The notes below the pieces were generated by a model that was not told where the DNA came from, searched no databases, and worked only from the letters and a program-made list of their open reading frames with translations. Positions 1 to 14,279 of a stretch of 64,000 nucleotides of DNA are shown here, one piece after another (within the stretch, counting starts at the first letter, position 1; every line of letters begins with the position of its first letter). Source of the DNA: Balanoglossus misakiensis (lineage: Eukaryota > Hemichordata); assembly GCA_040954595.2 (NCBI GenBank), contig CM082576.2, forward strand, positions 4,154,001 to 4,218,000, in the 5' to 3' direction. A program made the translations under genes and the position numbers.

Positions 1-2154
1 AAAAACGTATGAAATTTCCTAGAGTTACATGTACCTTTACAACATTTGTGTATGATCACTCTCTGGTGTGTTATGTGGTATCGTATTATCATTACAGTCG
101 GTAGACGCTATAAGCTAAAGACTGGCTGTGGACAAACAGCAACAAGAGTTATCCATCCAGAAAATTACTTTTCAAGCCGTCAGCCTGTTCATGCATTCAG
201 GTACTAGAGTATACATGTATAGCCAGTATTGTAAGCATTGGAGTATATAGCCACAAATGAGGGCCATGAGAGAGTTTTAAGTATAACATGTGTATATCTA
301 AGACGTTTACTACTTGGCTAGTTCCACTGGTAGATTTTACAGTGATGTTATTAAGTTCCTATACTGCAGGCATTGTAATAATTTATGAGTAGCTGTGGGG
401 CTTTAATACATGTAACAACCCAGTCTGATCTCATCACTGGCAATGTCCTTTCAGTGCAGACACAGAGCTGCCTTGCATAAGGTCGGCCAGTGCACCTCCG
501 TGCTTTTATCAATTATTCATTCTAAGATATATCCGTATAGCTTTCAGGGCTGAAGTACTGACATGTCGGATGACAGTGGTGTATTACCTTTTGCTTCGAG
601 TAGTATTATCCCACGGAAACTCCATAGAAAATTAAACCCCCCCATAAGGCAATTTGCATGGCTAGCCTCACTTTTCCCGGAATCACAACAGGGACTGAGC
701 GCCCAGCAGTGAAATTTCAGGAAGACGATCATTATCATCATCCGCTTTGCAGCTTTTGATTCAGCGATATCAAAATAACAGATACTGGAAACATCGATCA
801 ATGCATGCAGCAGCAAACGACATCGGTCTTTTAGACATGCAACCGCATTTGTAAACATGGACTATTTCATGTCCCTCGCACGTGTAATTTTATTTTTGGA
901 GATGACCCCTAACATTTATACGAGAGACCCCGTCTAATATAGCTGATCAATTAATATGTACAGTTGGATGCACAATGTCAACAGATGTAAAGTGTGTTGT
1001 CAAATTTGCATTCAGGGCAGTTCATGCTTCGACATTTCCGTGCATTTCAAAGCAAGGCATCAGTATTCCGTGTACAAAGCATCCGAGTCTGCTCCTATTT
1101 TAACATCTTTATAGTTACACCGAGTTGATCTTGATAAGCATCAGAGATGTTCCATTATAGAACATGACTCAACGCTCGCTCCAAAGTCAGACCAGACGCA
1201 ATGCATTTCTGATTTTCATATGTTTCAGTATTTCTTATCAAATTCCACAACATATTGTGAAAAATAAATTTATCATTTTTTTATATATTTCTAGAGATGT
1301 CCGCATTTCTTGTCGATGTAGAAAATGCAGAGGAATGGAGCCAAAGTAGATCGAGGCAATTTACTTAGTCTGCTATGATCGTCTGACTCAAGCAAACAAA
1401 TTACAAATTGAGAATGGCAAATTATGGAAACGATATCTCCCCACTCAGAATCTTGATCAGTGTCTCTTTAGTGTCGTCAAACAAAACTCATCCTCTGCCT
1501 GCCGGCCGGAGGTAAAATGTGATGCAGCACGCTCAGCTTTTAGCGGCATTTCTCTGCAACAAGGAACTCTACTGAAAATAAATTGTTATTTCCTCCACAG
1601 CAAAAACACCCACTTTTTGAATTTCTAATACTATAATAAGAATAATCATGATAAATTTAATAATGAAACAGTCTTCCTTTCAAAAACTTTAACTGCGTCA
1701 CTTTTCGTGATTCTCACAAAAACTCTTGCATTTACATGTACCTTTAACCATGTTTTCCAGGAACACATTAATTACACTCTCTGCCACAGAGTACATTTAA
1801 CTCTCTTTCGGTAATAAATTTGTATGACATGCAAGAAAGAAGTCCAACCCCATTAAAAGCAGTCATTATCAAGCAATTTCAAAAAAAGTCTTTGTGAAAT
1901 TGCTCGAATATCTCAACCCCATTGATTGATGTCCGGCTTGTCTATTCTAGCATTCCACAGTTATTAGTGGATGCTACACGATAAAGAATACATCCTCTCC
2001 ACAAAAGACATATCACTATTATTTATTCATAGTTTTTTACTTTGTGGCAGGCGAGTGACGCATTGAATACACAATGGAAGGAAATGAATGCCACATTATG
2101 TCTTTCAGAAATGTCCAGTAACAAACACACTCAGAGAATGCACGTAGGGAGGAA

Positions 2155-2404
2155 GGGGGGGGGGGGAGACTCAATAGAGAGACTATACACGTAATAGGGT
2201 TATGTCTATAGATTCCGCAAGTGCTGTTTGCTAAATTGTTAATAAGGCTAATCAAATTGACTTCAAATGAAGTCTACACTGCTGTACTGTAAACATCCCA
2301 ACAGTGTAATACATCCCTAGCATTACTATCTTTCTCCCAAAAGAAAATCAGACTACCCTGTCTGCAGTTGCTCATGGGGGGAAGGGGTGGGGGGGGGGGG
2401 GGGG
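2155..2404. repeat. Two poly-G runs (12 and 16 G)
   Basis: A run of 12 G lies at 2,155-2,166 and a run of 16 G at 2,389-2,404, the second preceded by further G-rich sequence. The two are about 220 bp apart, both on the plus strand. They are simple homopolymers and produce glycine-rich spurious open frames. Confidence 0.9.
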
Positions 2405-5400
2405 CTTTCATCCCCCTGGAATTCTCAAACTACTTTCAGTATACGGTAATTGGAATGTACAGTACATGTATTCCAGTGGCTGACAGAGAATTCGTAAAGT
2501 CAACTCCGAGAAGTGGCCTCCTGCATAATCTGAACATAAAATGGACATGAGGGCTATTACATGTAAATACAGGTTAACATTCAGGACATGATTAAGTTGG
2601 CTTCAATAAAGGGATATCTACAATGCATAACTTTCCTCATGACAAATCAATGAGATATAAATTTTGTGCCATACACCCGTGATGAGATCTCCACTCAGAG
2701 TCCAATACTTATTATTTTTAACGTCAAGCTGCCACTATTGTTCTGTCTCTGGAATTATTATAATGCTCTTATGATCAAATTGTAAGTGATTTTCCCCATA
2801 TAGTGATGACAGCTGACTATTAGAACGTTAAGTACCTGTTTTTTGTCTTCTAAAATTAGCAGAGCTTTCTTGGTTCAAGAGATGCCTAATAAAACAGAAT
2901 AGTCACGACCAAGGGATCAGTTCACTTTGAGCCTGGGAATATTTCCTCTGCTGTAGCTGAATCCTGGATTTTCTTGACTATAGCTATAACTATCATATGT
3001 CATTTAGATATTCCCCAAACCTGAGACTGAGAACACACGAGACATCATATACATGTATTCATTGATTAGCTTTGGTGAGCCTTTCTTCCAGTCAGTTTTT
3101 GATTGACACAAGACATTAAATGTGCATGTGGTTGACAGTGGAGTGAATTACTCATTTCATACAAATGTAATTGAGGTCAGAACGTCAAAGAGAAAGGTGT
3201 TCCCGGAGCTGTCGAAGCAGCAACCTGGTTTTGTGTTGGCTTTATATTAAAGTACAGACTTTCTGAAAACAACTGAACACCTCAACTCACTTTATACGCA
3301 GATCAACACTCCGTGTTACCATTCCTAGTTCTGTTAGCCCCCAAATCACCTCTTCCAGTCTGTTCTGATGTGAGAATAGTTAACATACATTATTCTGAAG
3401 CAGTCAGAAGTCATGCCCTGATGACATACTAGATTTAACCTTGCCACCCGACTTCAACAGGGAAGCCTAATGAAAATACAAAACTAAAAGACATTACCTC
3501 TGTTTGAATGTAATTATTACTGGTGCACTGTATTATTATTTTTTGCAGTTCACTGCAGTTTCACTTTGAGAAAATGAACACTAGGTCCTGTGTGTGTTGT
3601 GACCACTGCTAATCAGAATCTAATGAGAGCTGCAAATTTATTGAAAGCCATAGAGCATTGCTCTTTCCACTGACGCGGGACGCGATAGGCCATCCGTCCA
3701 TACCGCAGCTGCAAAAATATGCCTTGCAAATTAAGGCCCAGTGTGCAGAGTCTTAAATTAGTATACACCACTCATAACATGACACCATGTTGTCGTCGGG
3801 GGACATACGTAACCTCCATGCACTCACTAATGACCGAGTAAAACCATCGCCCTGCCCGGCATTACATGCTCTTTAATAGTCACTGCCGGCCGTGTACATG
3901 GTAGGGCAAGAGTCCCATTGACTAGACCGAACCCTTCACTTAAAAATAAAAGAGGGATCTGTTCTCCCATGGTGCACCAACCCGATGACACCATCAAAAC
4001 TGTTTCTATGGTTACAACTGGAGGAGCCCAGCCAAGAAGCGATGATGAGAGAGGCACTGTGCATATTGTCACGTTCTCATGCTACGCGGTCCACGAGACG
4101 AGGCATTACCCGTTGTAGCCCTCAGCTCATTTGCAATGCACACATCAGAGCCATCTGCAGCGCGCACACACAATTCAATATTGCCAAGACAGCCACATCC
4201 CAAAGAGGAATTTTATTGACTGCTATTAAATAAATAATGACTCCACTCTTCCTGTCATTTACCAACAGTAGCCTGACATCTTTTTTGTTTTTCCCCGCCA
4301 AAAAATACTTGGGCTGTGTTTACTGATCATGTGTTGAATCTTACACACAAAGCAGGTATATTCATTCGATACGGCTCTGTATCACTTCTTGAAAAAGCCA
4401 CTTCATCTATTTTTTCCACTATGGGGTTCTTGCACATGTGTTTCACATTTGATACAGATGGGATCAAATATTCAAATATGACTTATAGAGATCCTGTCTC
4501 AATGACAGCTATGCAATAAAATGACACTGACTGTAATGATGTTATATATCATTTGCCTTATGATTTATTTATTGACCATATTCTATATTTTGTTGCTCCA
4601 CATTCAATTACAAGCAAGAATTCTCATTCTGCCCGGTAAATACAGACAGAATGTGTCAGTCATGACAAGACAAGAGCTACATGTATTTAATCTTCCCAAG
4701 CTGGTGATGGAGACATTAGAAGTAAACCTGCCGAATCACAAGACGTCCCCCGTGCACTTCAGTGCCAGTCTTTTATCAGATGTCCAACTTGCCCATCCCT
4801 GCCTGAGGGATTCCCAATCCCAATTCAAACCACATACCACGTTTTCAGTGTGCCGGTTTTTCACACTGTGATTAGATACACACACACACACAGGAGATAT
4901 ATACACAGCAGACTCATTTTGTGCAAAATACCAACGGCGCGATGACCCAGAGGTATGTAATTTGTCATAATCCTTCCCGACATCGACGGTTCATCATGAA
5001 CTTGGAGAATGAGAGCGGGCCACCTGAAATGCACCCTGGGATGCATTACAACTCGATTCTCGAGAATTCGATTGGTTCGAATGCAGGGTCAACGGTTGGG
5101 TGAACCCAAACTAAGCCTGCAAATAGCCTGATCGACATGCATGAATACTCGATTGCAGAAGTGATATCTGAAGTTCAATGCGGTCGAATTATTACTCCGA
5201 ACCGTGGCAACTTCCACCGCATCATATCACTACCGAGTCTCCACTATAAAATAATCAACAAAGAATGGGGGAAAAAGACAAAAATAACCTTCATGGAACT
5301 ATCACAGGATACTAAGTGACAAAATTTTCAATTATCTCCCACTGCTCGTTATGCATTCTGAGGAAATAACACAAAATGCCATTTTTCATATTAAATTACC

Positions 5401-8400
5401 AGCATGGATCCGCCGAGATGATGAGTATAATTTATTTTTACCACAAGTATCACATGGACTGGCTACTACTCAAAGATACAGCTTCCAATCACACACGCCC
5501 ACTTCAGAACACGGTTTTACTTTACAGACGACTGTCTGGAATGCATGCTCCGAACAGATCCGCAGTGTGTCATGCATGCATTCAACCAACCAACGCTCGG
5601 GATTCCATCCCGTCTCGGGGCGTTCAAATGTCTCTACGATGATGACACATAATTTAGATTCATCAATGTCAAGAGAAGTCACAGTAATAAACAGACAGAT
5701 GGCGAAAATAAATTGAAGTGACATTCTCACGTTGATTGCAATATTTGGACAAAAACTCAGGATTCTCTTGTTACATCAAGCGAGAAAATTGGAAATATTT
5801 TACTTCAAAGGAAGTAAAACTGGGAATATATTTTAATCAGCTGGGCTTGAATCAAGCAAACAAGGGAGAATACCGGTACATATTCACAAGGCGGTGGTGG
5901 GTTTATTTAGAAATCAGAATTGCAACCATCCCTTTTATTTCCAGAATCACACTTTGAGGTTAGAGGTGAGTGAGATGAGCTATTATGGGAGAAGGTTGGG
6001 GGACTTTGAGAATGTAAAGCAGAGAAGCTGACAGTGTGGGTCCACAGCTCTCTCTCTCTCTCAGTACCACCAGTTAGATGCTTTCCAACTTCAGAAACAT
6101 GCTGGTTTCAGTGAAATTTTGGCAATTTCACATGCTGCCATCAACCTTCTGAAGCAGACCCTTGGATACACAGGTGTCAGATCACTCAAATGAGTCTGCC
6201 AGTATCCAGACAGTACGGACAGAGAGCTTGTACACACTATTTGCAGACTGAGCACATACACACATGTTGCTGACATGATGGAGTGGAATAGAGCCCGGCG
6301 AGCATGTATATGCCCCAGGGGGAAAAACGGTACCCAATCCTCCCACAGATTGATCAATCTTTACCGACGTGCACTGAAAAACAGAGAATTCAACTCAGAT
6401 TCATGTTTTACAAAACCGAAAGTTCATTCACATAGCTGATACACACATGGTTTTTTTTTTTGCTTTTCAATGCTGCCACCATGGCAACCTGATATAATCT
6501 AAAAATACGAAGCCATTTTATTGTATTCTAATGATGTGGGGCGCATTATGGAAACTAGAAGAGCACGAAACCACCGACCTATTATCACTCTTGACGTCAC
6601 AAAGTTGATATGCAGATGGTGAGGGTGGCTAACCCTTCGGGGAACTAAGTGGCGACAAATGTTAACACAATATTACTCACGGCAGTACACACTTGGAAAT
6701 TGACAAAACAGACACACAAAACAGTCAGTCGCCCAGAGGAGAATGAAACACGGATATTTACAAAAAACGACACAGAGAAAGAAGGCATCGCAGCGTGCTC
6801 ATCAAGTTTAATACATGCAGTGCGCCAAATTTAAAACACCTTGTGCCTCAAATATGGATGACGAGCTCCTTGACAAGTGCACAATTGATGATATATTATT
6901 TGCCAGTCCCCATTTCCAGGGAAGGGAGTAAAAATAGATTTCAACCCCTGGGGGACTTCTAGAATATCGGCTCGACAAACAGCAGTGCATCATGCAATGA
7001 AACTTTAAGCGTCTTCCGCGATGATCGATTTTACGAAAAGTCGACGCTTTCAGCGGCAGGCATTTGAAGACCTAAAGAGCACCTGTTGGAGTGTCATATT
7101 CTTGTCACAGAAATGTTTAGTGACTATAGCCGTCAATCAGCCCCCAATTTAATACCAGGATCAACAAATGAAGTTACTCCAAACTCCTAAGTTCACCATG
7201 ATTACAGATTTTGCGAACAACGTCCCTCCACACATTCTTCAGGAGGCTTTGCTCCGATACCTTCAATTAGGACAGTGGCAGGTTAATATTGCAATCCTCA
7301 TGACATTAAAGAAGTGTGAGCAGTTGCCGGGCGACGGGGCTTAAGGTCCACGTTTCATCTTCATCACTAGTTCTAAGGTCATGGAGAAGGACAGGCTCAT
7401 TTAATTAACTACTGCACACTTCAGATCATCCATCAGCTCGGGCTGGGATCAACATGTGGGAACTCTTGATACAAACACACAGACACACATACTTACACAC
7501 ATACCCATATGCATGTACGCATCACAAAATGTGCGCAAACCCGGTTCCCCTGGGTGAACTTTTTAAACAGCACACCACTCCCACGATCCAGAAGAAAGAA
7601 AGAAACACAAGCAGTCTCACACACACCACACTTGACAAGACTAACAGAGCGGCACTGACTTAACAACACCTACGCATTCCTCACTAAATTGAATTGGTCT
7701 TCATCCAATATGGATGCCTACGTCGTATCTTCATGGCCAGATGCGTGAATTTGATAAGATCACAAGAGTCAGATTGCTCGGGGAATAACACGGAGGCTGT
7801 CAACTGAGCTGCTCTACAGATGAGTGTAGAAAATTAAATTCAAAATGTGAGATTTACATCGTGTGAAAGTGTTGCCAAGGGGTGCAATAAATAAGATTTC
7901 ACTCATCTGCTGATCTTATCTGCATCAAAATGTGCAAATGATACATGTACAGTCAAAGCAATTAAACATTTATCTGATGATGGTTTAATAAATGTAAATT
8001 ACATTAATCCTGAGGTGAATTTGAAATATGGACGTTATGTAAATAATGGCATTCAAATGTTTTACGATTACAATGTACATTCAGATCTTGTAACCTATGT
8101 GATGTTTATGAAGACCCTTTTCATAATTCCGTGTAACAGAACTTATCCACAAGCACTGTTTCAAAGTGTTCACCCGTACAGGTAACATCTACGACATCTT
8201 CTAAATATGTCACTTGTCACATGACCAAACATCTGTATTGCTGCTAATACCGCCACATGCCTGATTTCAATATGGTTACAAGTCTACCTGTAAAATTGTC
8301 ATCCTCTCTCTCAACCAAGGTCATTATGACTGCAGAAATAGTGTGAACTTTTACAGGCTGTAACTGCACGCTGTTCTTCCGCTTCGAAAACACATATGGT

Positions 8401-10110
8401 TATAAACACATGCCTCATTATTGTCTTAAATTCTCAGAAATGATTAAAAATATAGATATACCGGTATATTGGTTTTCTTAGTTGTGATAAAAAAAACACC
8501 GCCAATTGCTCACCGGCTACACCAGTTGCACTGCTTCTGTTAGCACTGCACATATTGAGTTCAGAGGGAGATTTTACAGATGCCTATCTGACGGAGGCAC
8601 TTTTAGCCCACTGCAATCCATTCCAAATATGATGACGTCAAATGTCTGTAGGGTTAATACTGGCCACGCTACTACCCAAGTGTCAGTTACAGTGTGTGCC
8701 TCGTCGGAATCAACAGTGAGCTCAACGCAATGGTTACTGAGAGTTCCTGACACCAAATTAACAAATTCCACAGTAATCTGTACAAAAGAGAAACTTGGGT
8801 CCAGTCGTTTTCACGTCCTTTTCAGAGTTTTGATTTAAAAATCCAGTGAGTTTTACTTACATCAGGCAAACACCACGCAATTTCTCAAATTTAGAGTCAA
8901 AAAAACTTATGGCTTCAGAAGAGCTGTATAAACTGACTCACATGTGTATTTATATTCCTGCAATTGCTACCCGTCATTCTATGGCATCCACACGGTCGAG
9001 AAGCCACATATTAACCCACATTTTATGAAGCCACAACAATACGCTATCTGGTACAGTTTTCCAAGCACATGGCGTTTGGTTTCCACATAAAATTTCCCCC
9101 CTGAGCTATTAAAAACCCGAGCCTAAAATAGAAACAGACGGCAAAACCAGCTTGACCAGCGCTTCCCTTTGGAGAGCCCCAAAAGAACACCTGACACTTG
9201 TCCATCAATCGCTCTCTGGCAGTTTTTGTTGGATCACATTTTTCATTGCACATTCACATAATTTGATTATTGACATATCGTGACATGCAGATACTCTTTT
9301 ACAGTTTTTTTTTGGTAAAAAGTGTGTGCAGGATATCTGTGCATAAATTTACATGTACAGTAATAGTAAGGCTCAAACTTTTCTAGTGAAAAGGGGAAGG
9401 GAATAATGGAGATATGATTTACTTCACTTGACAGAAATATCGAAAAACACTCCAAACATACTGTTGCTATCTGATTATTGCAACTATCCCAGAAGTTCTG
9501 CTTTTACATTTTATTGAAGATTTTTATACAATGCATGCAGGGAGAAATGATGACTCTCTCGCACACACGCACATGCACGCATTTACTATCTGGTAGTGCC
9601 AGGAAGAGGATGCAGCATTACTATAAGGAACAGATATCATAGGCTTAATTTTTTACATCTCTGCGGTTTGTACCGGTACAAGAAAACTTTGAAAACCAAG
9701 ATATCATGGTCGATTAATTGCTCTACCCAACTTACTGTACATAATAACTGCTTGAATCCAAGAACTTCCCTTTTTTTAACCAGATCTCAAACAGAACTAG
9801 TCACAAGTACAGAGAAAAACAGCTTTTAGCACTATAAATCACTGAAGATTAAAGCTGGACTTGTCGCTAACGTTCCACTATAGCATTAGTGCCTCCATAG
9901 CTTAAAGAACAGCTGAGACTCTGAAGCACTTGACAACACCGAAATCTATCAGACATATGCTTAATGGAATTTCAGCTTACAGACAAAGAATGGCCTCTTG
10001 ATATCAGGAAAATTCCATGCATGAGAACTGAACCGTTCCAGGACTACCATCAAGAAGAAAAATAATTGTCATATTTACTGTTACATCCCCTCTAACTCTG
10101 TCTGTCTGTC

Positions 10111-10138
10111 TCACTCACTCACTCACTCACTCACTCAC
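10111..10138. repeat. Tetranucleotide microsatellite (TCAC)n
   Basis: About seven near-perfect copies of TCAC follow a short TCTG run. It is a simple repeat within the presumed NCX intron. Confidence 0.9.
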
Positions 10139-12327
10139 AAGAGCACTAAACATGTCAATGCCTCCATTACAGATAACCCTACTTCACCACCACCACAACT
10201 CAACTGCCTGAAGAAAGTTTCATCTTTGACAGAAAATCCTAGATGTATTTCCTTCAGACACAGCACGCTCTTTTCTGAGGGGACAAATTTTCTTTGATTT
10301 GATAACGATCGACGTCCAAATTACAGCATGATTCAAAATGAACCAACCACCTTGCAAGGATGAAAGAAAGTATTGGAGCATTTTTGGATACCCTGGAATC
10401 TCGATGTTCCATTAATCTTGCGCTGAAAATTGTAAATCAGTATGCCAACCAATTGACTTTTTTTTTTTACTTAAAAGGCAGGAAAAATAACCGACTGCTA
10501 CTAAACTCGAGGGAGCTGAAGCATACAATGATGTCACAGCCCCTGTCATGATGCAATCATGTCACTTTCTTATCTTAGCTGCCCTGGAAACCAAGTGTAA
10601 ACACCATCCATTCCCAAAAACCTGGCCTCTTGGTTGCCAATTCCAAAATTTCACGAACACAAAATTTCATCCCTGATTGAAAGAATCCCATCTTCCCAGA
10701 TATATGAGGAAAAAATCACCCAACATCTGGAAATTTCCTGAGTTTCTTCAGCATGCTGTGAGCATATCTGGAAATTAGAATCTGGCAAAAAAAAAAAAAG
10801 ATTTACAGCCAGGGATGACCTGGAAGTAGCCCTGGGTTTATTAGCAGGGGAGACTTGTACATGGTTTGATTCTTAATTCATAGTTTCCCTTCCATGATAC
10901 ATCCTGCATATCAAACATCGGGCAATGTGATTCCACGCAAATACTATTTCAAAGAAAGCCAACACAACCTGTCATTCGGCTTTTGGTCTGTTTTTGTATG
11001 TGTACCTTATTATATTTCAAAAAGGCCGCTGCTCTTGACAGGAATAAGAATTATTATATGACGTAAATGTACATTATGCTTAAACCGATTTTCAATCAAG
11101 AAGCAATAATTAATACTTAATGTAAATGTATATATTATTTTCACTTAATCGATTGCATAAAACTGGCATTTGTTTTCTTTCGGCTAAATCGTTTTCATAA
11201 TAATTTGTGCAAACTCTTCTAGCTATACTTGATGAGTTTTCGATTCCACAAATTTATAGCAATGTACACAAAGTCTGTAAACTGATAATTCTTTGCGATA
11301 CATTTCACATTGGTGAACCCTCGGTCATTTCGTAAGGATATGAAGTGACTCTTCAGTCGAACTGTGCATTCCTCTGGCACAGTAGCAAACAAGCACAGAC
11401 GGGCAAAGTGAAGATACTGCAAGCAAACGGATAGAAACCCCACTTGACTGGTAGCCCTACAGGCCAACGACAATCACTGCATGTTTTTACAACAGGCAGC
11501 CATTAAAAATACATCCCAGGAAGACGTTCTCGTCAAACGGCCTTTTTTAACAACCTGGTGAAATCGAATAACCCAATATGTGCATTAAATTATTGGGGTC
11601 ATATGCGGGATGATTTTGGGTATTACATTTTAATGGGACATATTTGCATTTGAGTATTGTCTGTCAGAATGAAAAGTGAGCCCGCACATAATGACAAATA
11701 TTTCCCATGGTGCACTGCGACCGCTGCAGCTGCCACTGCATGAATAATTATGGTCGCCATCTGTGTGGCAAACACGACTGTTCGTTTTAATGTACCTTGG
11801 GCTTATGTTGTCGCAAGAACGAACCGAATGCCAGCTAGCTTACACCAGCTGCTGAAATCAAGACTGGAGAAGCCATCTGCTGGAGAGGGGGGATGGAAAA
11901 CACCACACATCAAAGTTGCATCAGCGACATAATTCAAAATCTCAAGAAGGTTACGACATCAGCGAAATGGCTGTGTACTTCTGAGTACCAGTCTACACCC
12001 GAAGCCTGTCTGAAAGAGTCGTATATTTTCTTCGATCGATTCGTCTTGAACACAACGGCAGAAGCAGGACTCCAGACATGCTTTCTCAAATGCTTATCAC
12101 CTACTAAAAGCAATCGCGACAGCCACACAATTCCACACTCAACAAATAAGATTCAGGGCCTTTGCCAGAATTGAGATCTCATAAAAAATATCCTCTATTC
12201 TGTCTCTGCTTAATGCCTCATATAGCTCTTCCTGGAATGCAGCCTTGCTTCATGTCCTGAATCATGATGCAAGGTCCTGTTATTCCTCTGTGCTATACAG
12301 CATAACAATGCCTTTAACTAGACAACA

Positions 12328-12515
12328 TCACACTGCACCGTCCTAGCATCACACTGCCCTATTCAGGCTTCACACAGCTGACATATCTCACCATCACACT
12401 GCACCATTTTGGCAAAAGACTTCCTTTCAAAAGAATGCGTCACACTACACCATTCTAGCAGCACACTAGACCACCACACTGCCCTATTCAGGCATCACAC
12501 TGCACCATTTCTAGC
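12328..12515. repeat. Degenerate minisatellite built on a CACACTGCACC-like core
   Basis: The motif 'catcacactgcacc', with variants 'cacactacacc', 'cacactgcccta' and 'cacactagacc', recurs about eight times. The longer block 'cacactgccctattcaggc' occurs twice, near 12,350 and 12,475, each time followed by a TCACAC-type unit. The spacing is irregular, so this is a decayed tandem array. No coding potential is seen. Confidence 0.7.
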
Positions 12516-13563
12516 TTCTCGACTACCCTGACATCATAGCAGGACAGGGCCGAACGACACAAGAATAGCATGCATGGCACCATATGCCCCTGAGACTCCA
12601 GCGCAGGAACCTTTGATCCTAGCGAGAGAGAAAAGACATCACCGGTGTCATCACATGTCAGCCACGACCAGAATGGCAGACTGCGGGACTGATCTCCACA
12701 CACTTCTAGATACAATCACAGCACTATAGTTCAACCACTGACATGAAACGAAAAACAATATTTAACATTGATAAAACAGAAGGCCCCATCAACTGAACAA
12801 GTGACTCAGTCCACCAATTCTATTCTTCTTTGAACCAAAATTCACTGATTTCATAAATTATGAAGACTAAATTGTCAATAATTTAAATAACCTTGCAAAC
12901 GCAAACCTAGTCATGAATCTTTTTTGCTTGGCACAGGAAAACAAAGTTCACACTAACAGATTTCTAACCTTTGGCATTTTTACAGAGTTAAAATAAATAC
13001 TCACAGAGAGCTGAACAATCTCTGGACATTGATTTTGACAGGGAGAAAAATGGATATGCAAACAGATGTATTAATAAAATGAACTTATTATACATTTGTT
13101 GAGTGGAGCAAAAATCAATACTGAAAACTACTCACTCAATACGGCCCCTTTCAATAAAATGAGAAAATTCCACACCAATTGTTTTTCCTTATTTAAATCT
13201 GTTTACATAAATGCCGAAGAAAATGGATCTTAAACAAGATTTTCAGACGGCCTGGGTACTTAGTCAAGTGACGACATTAGCTCAAGCTCTTTCAATGCCA
13301 TCAATTTCAATAAAAGGTAAAGTGATTCTGTCGACCTTTGAGGTATTGGCAGAGCAAACTGAATAACATAATGATCAATACAGCCGGCACTGACGTGATA
13401 TGTATAAGCTGACGGGTAAATAAAAACACAGATTTCTTCAGCCAAGTTTTCATGCTGTTGTTTTTACATGTACTGCACAATCATCCATATTGCTGTTTGT
13501 GAGGGTATAACTAGCCACTCTCGTTCATAAAATATATTATAATAATAATGCACTCTGATGATT

Positions 13564-13665
13564 TCATTCATTCATTTATTTATTTATTTTTTCTTTCTTT
13601 CATTCACTCATTCATTCATTATTTCTTTCTTTATTTCTTACATTCACTTATTCTTTCTCTTATCA
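13564..13665. repeat. ATTC/ATTT-type interrupted microsatellite
   Basis: A T-rich stretch of alternating ATTC, ATTT and CTTT tetranucleotides, imperfect over about 100 bp. It is low-complexity sequence inside the presumed NCX intron. Confidence 0.8.
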
Positions 13666-14262
13666 GAACAATCTCTGTTGTTTACTTAGGTACCAGATAA
13701 TCATAAATAATCTAATTTAGATCAGACTTAATCTTGTCAACTGTCAATGGACCCACTTTTATACTCAATGACATACAAAATTCTCTTTCTGCCGTTGAAT
13801 TCAAAGCTCAAAATGTTTGGTTACAATGAAAATAAATTTCGGTAAAAATACAGTCGTTCAGAGTAATTCCAGCAGCACTGGTGCAAAAACACTTCTTTTG
13901 AAGGTGAGCTTCTCGAGGCGTTTTCTGCACCACATTAAGAGTCGGCAAAGGAAACGTCGTTTTTGACCTGGCAGTATTTATTCATTATCCATGCCTACAA
14001 TAGCTGTCATTGAAAGAACTGATTTACGGCAGAAAACAGAACCCCCTGTCGTTCCACTGATAGATTAAATACTGACACGGGTGTATTTATCAGAAAATAT
14101 ATTCGCCATCCCTCGTCACAGCCGTCAACTGCTAACATTTTTCAGGAGAGTTCTGGGGATCGACGATGCTAGATGTAGACAGGAAAATTAGAATGGCTCC
14201 TCATCCCACCCACGTCTCATCTCTCACACGCCAACCCACCCATCCCATCCATTAAACCCTCT

Positions 14263-14279
14263 CCCCCCCCCCCCCCCCC
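14263..14279. repeat. Poly-C run (17 C)
   Basis: Seventeen consecutive C, flanked on the right by CCA/CAC repeats. On the minus strand it encodes a spurious glycine tract in an otherwise unremarkable open frame. Confidence 0.9.

Noticed and set aside
5066-5090. tRNA B-box-like GGTTCGAATGC
   Set aside because: No matching A box, acceptor stem or cloverleaf could be drawn in the surrounding 80 bp.
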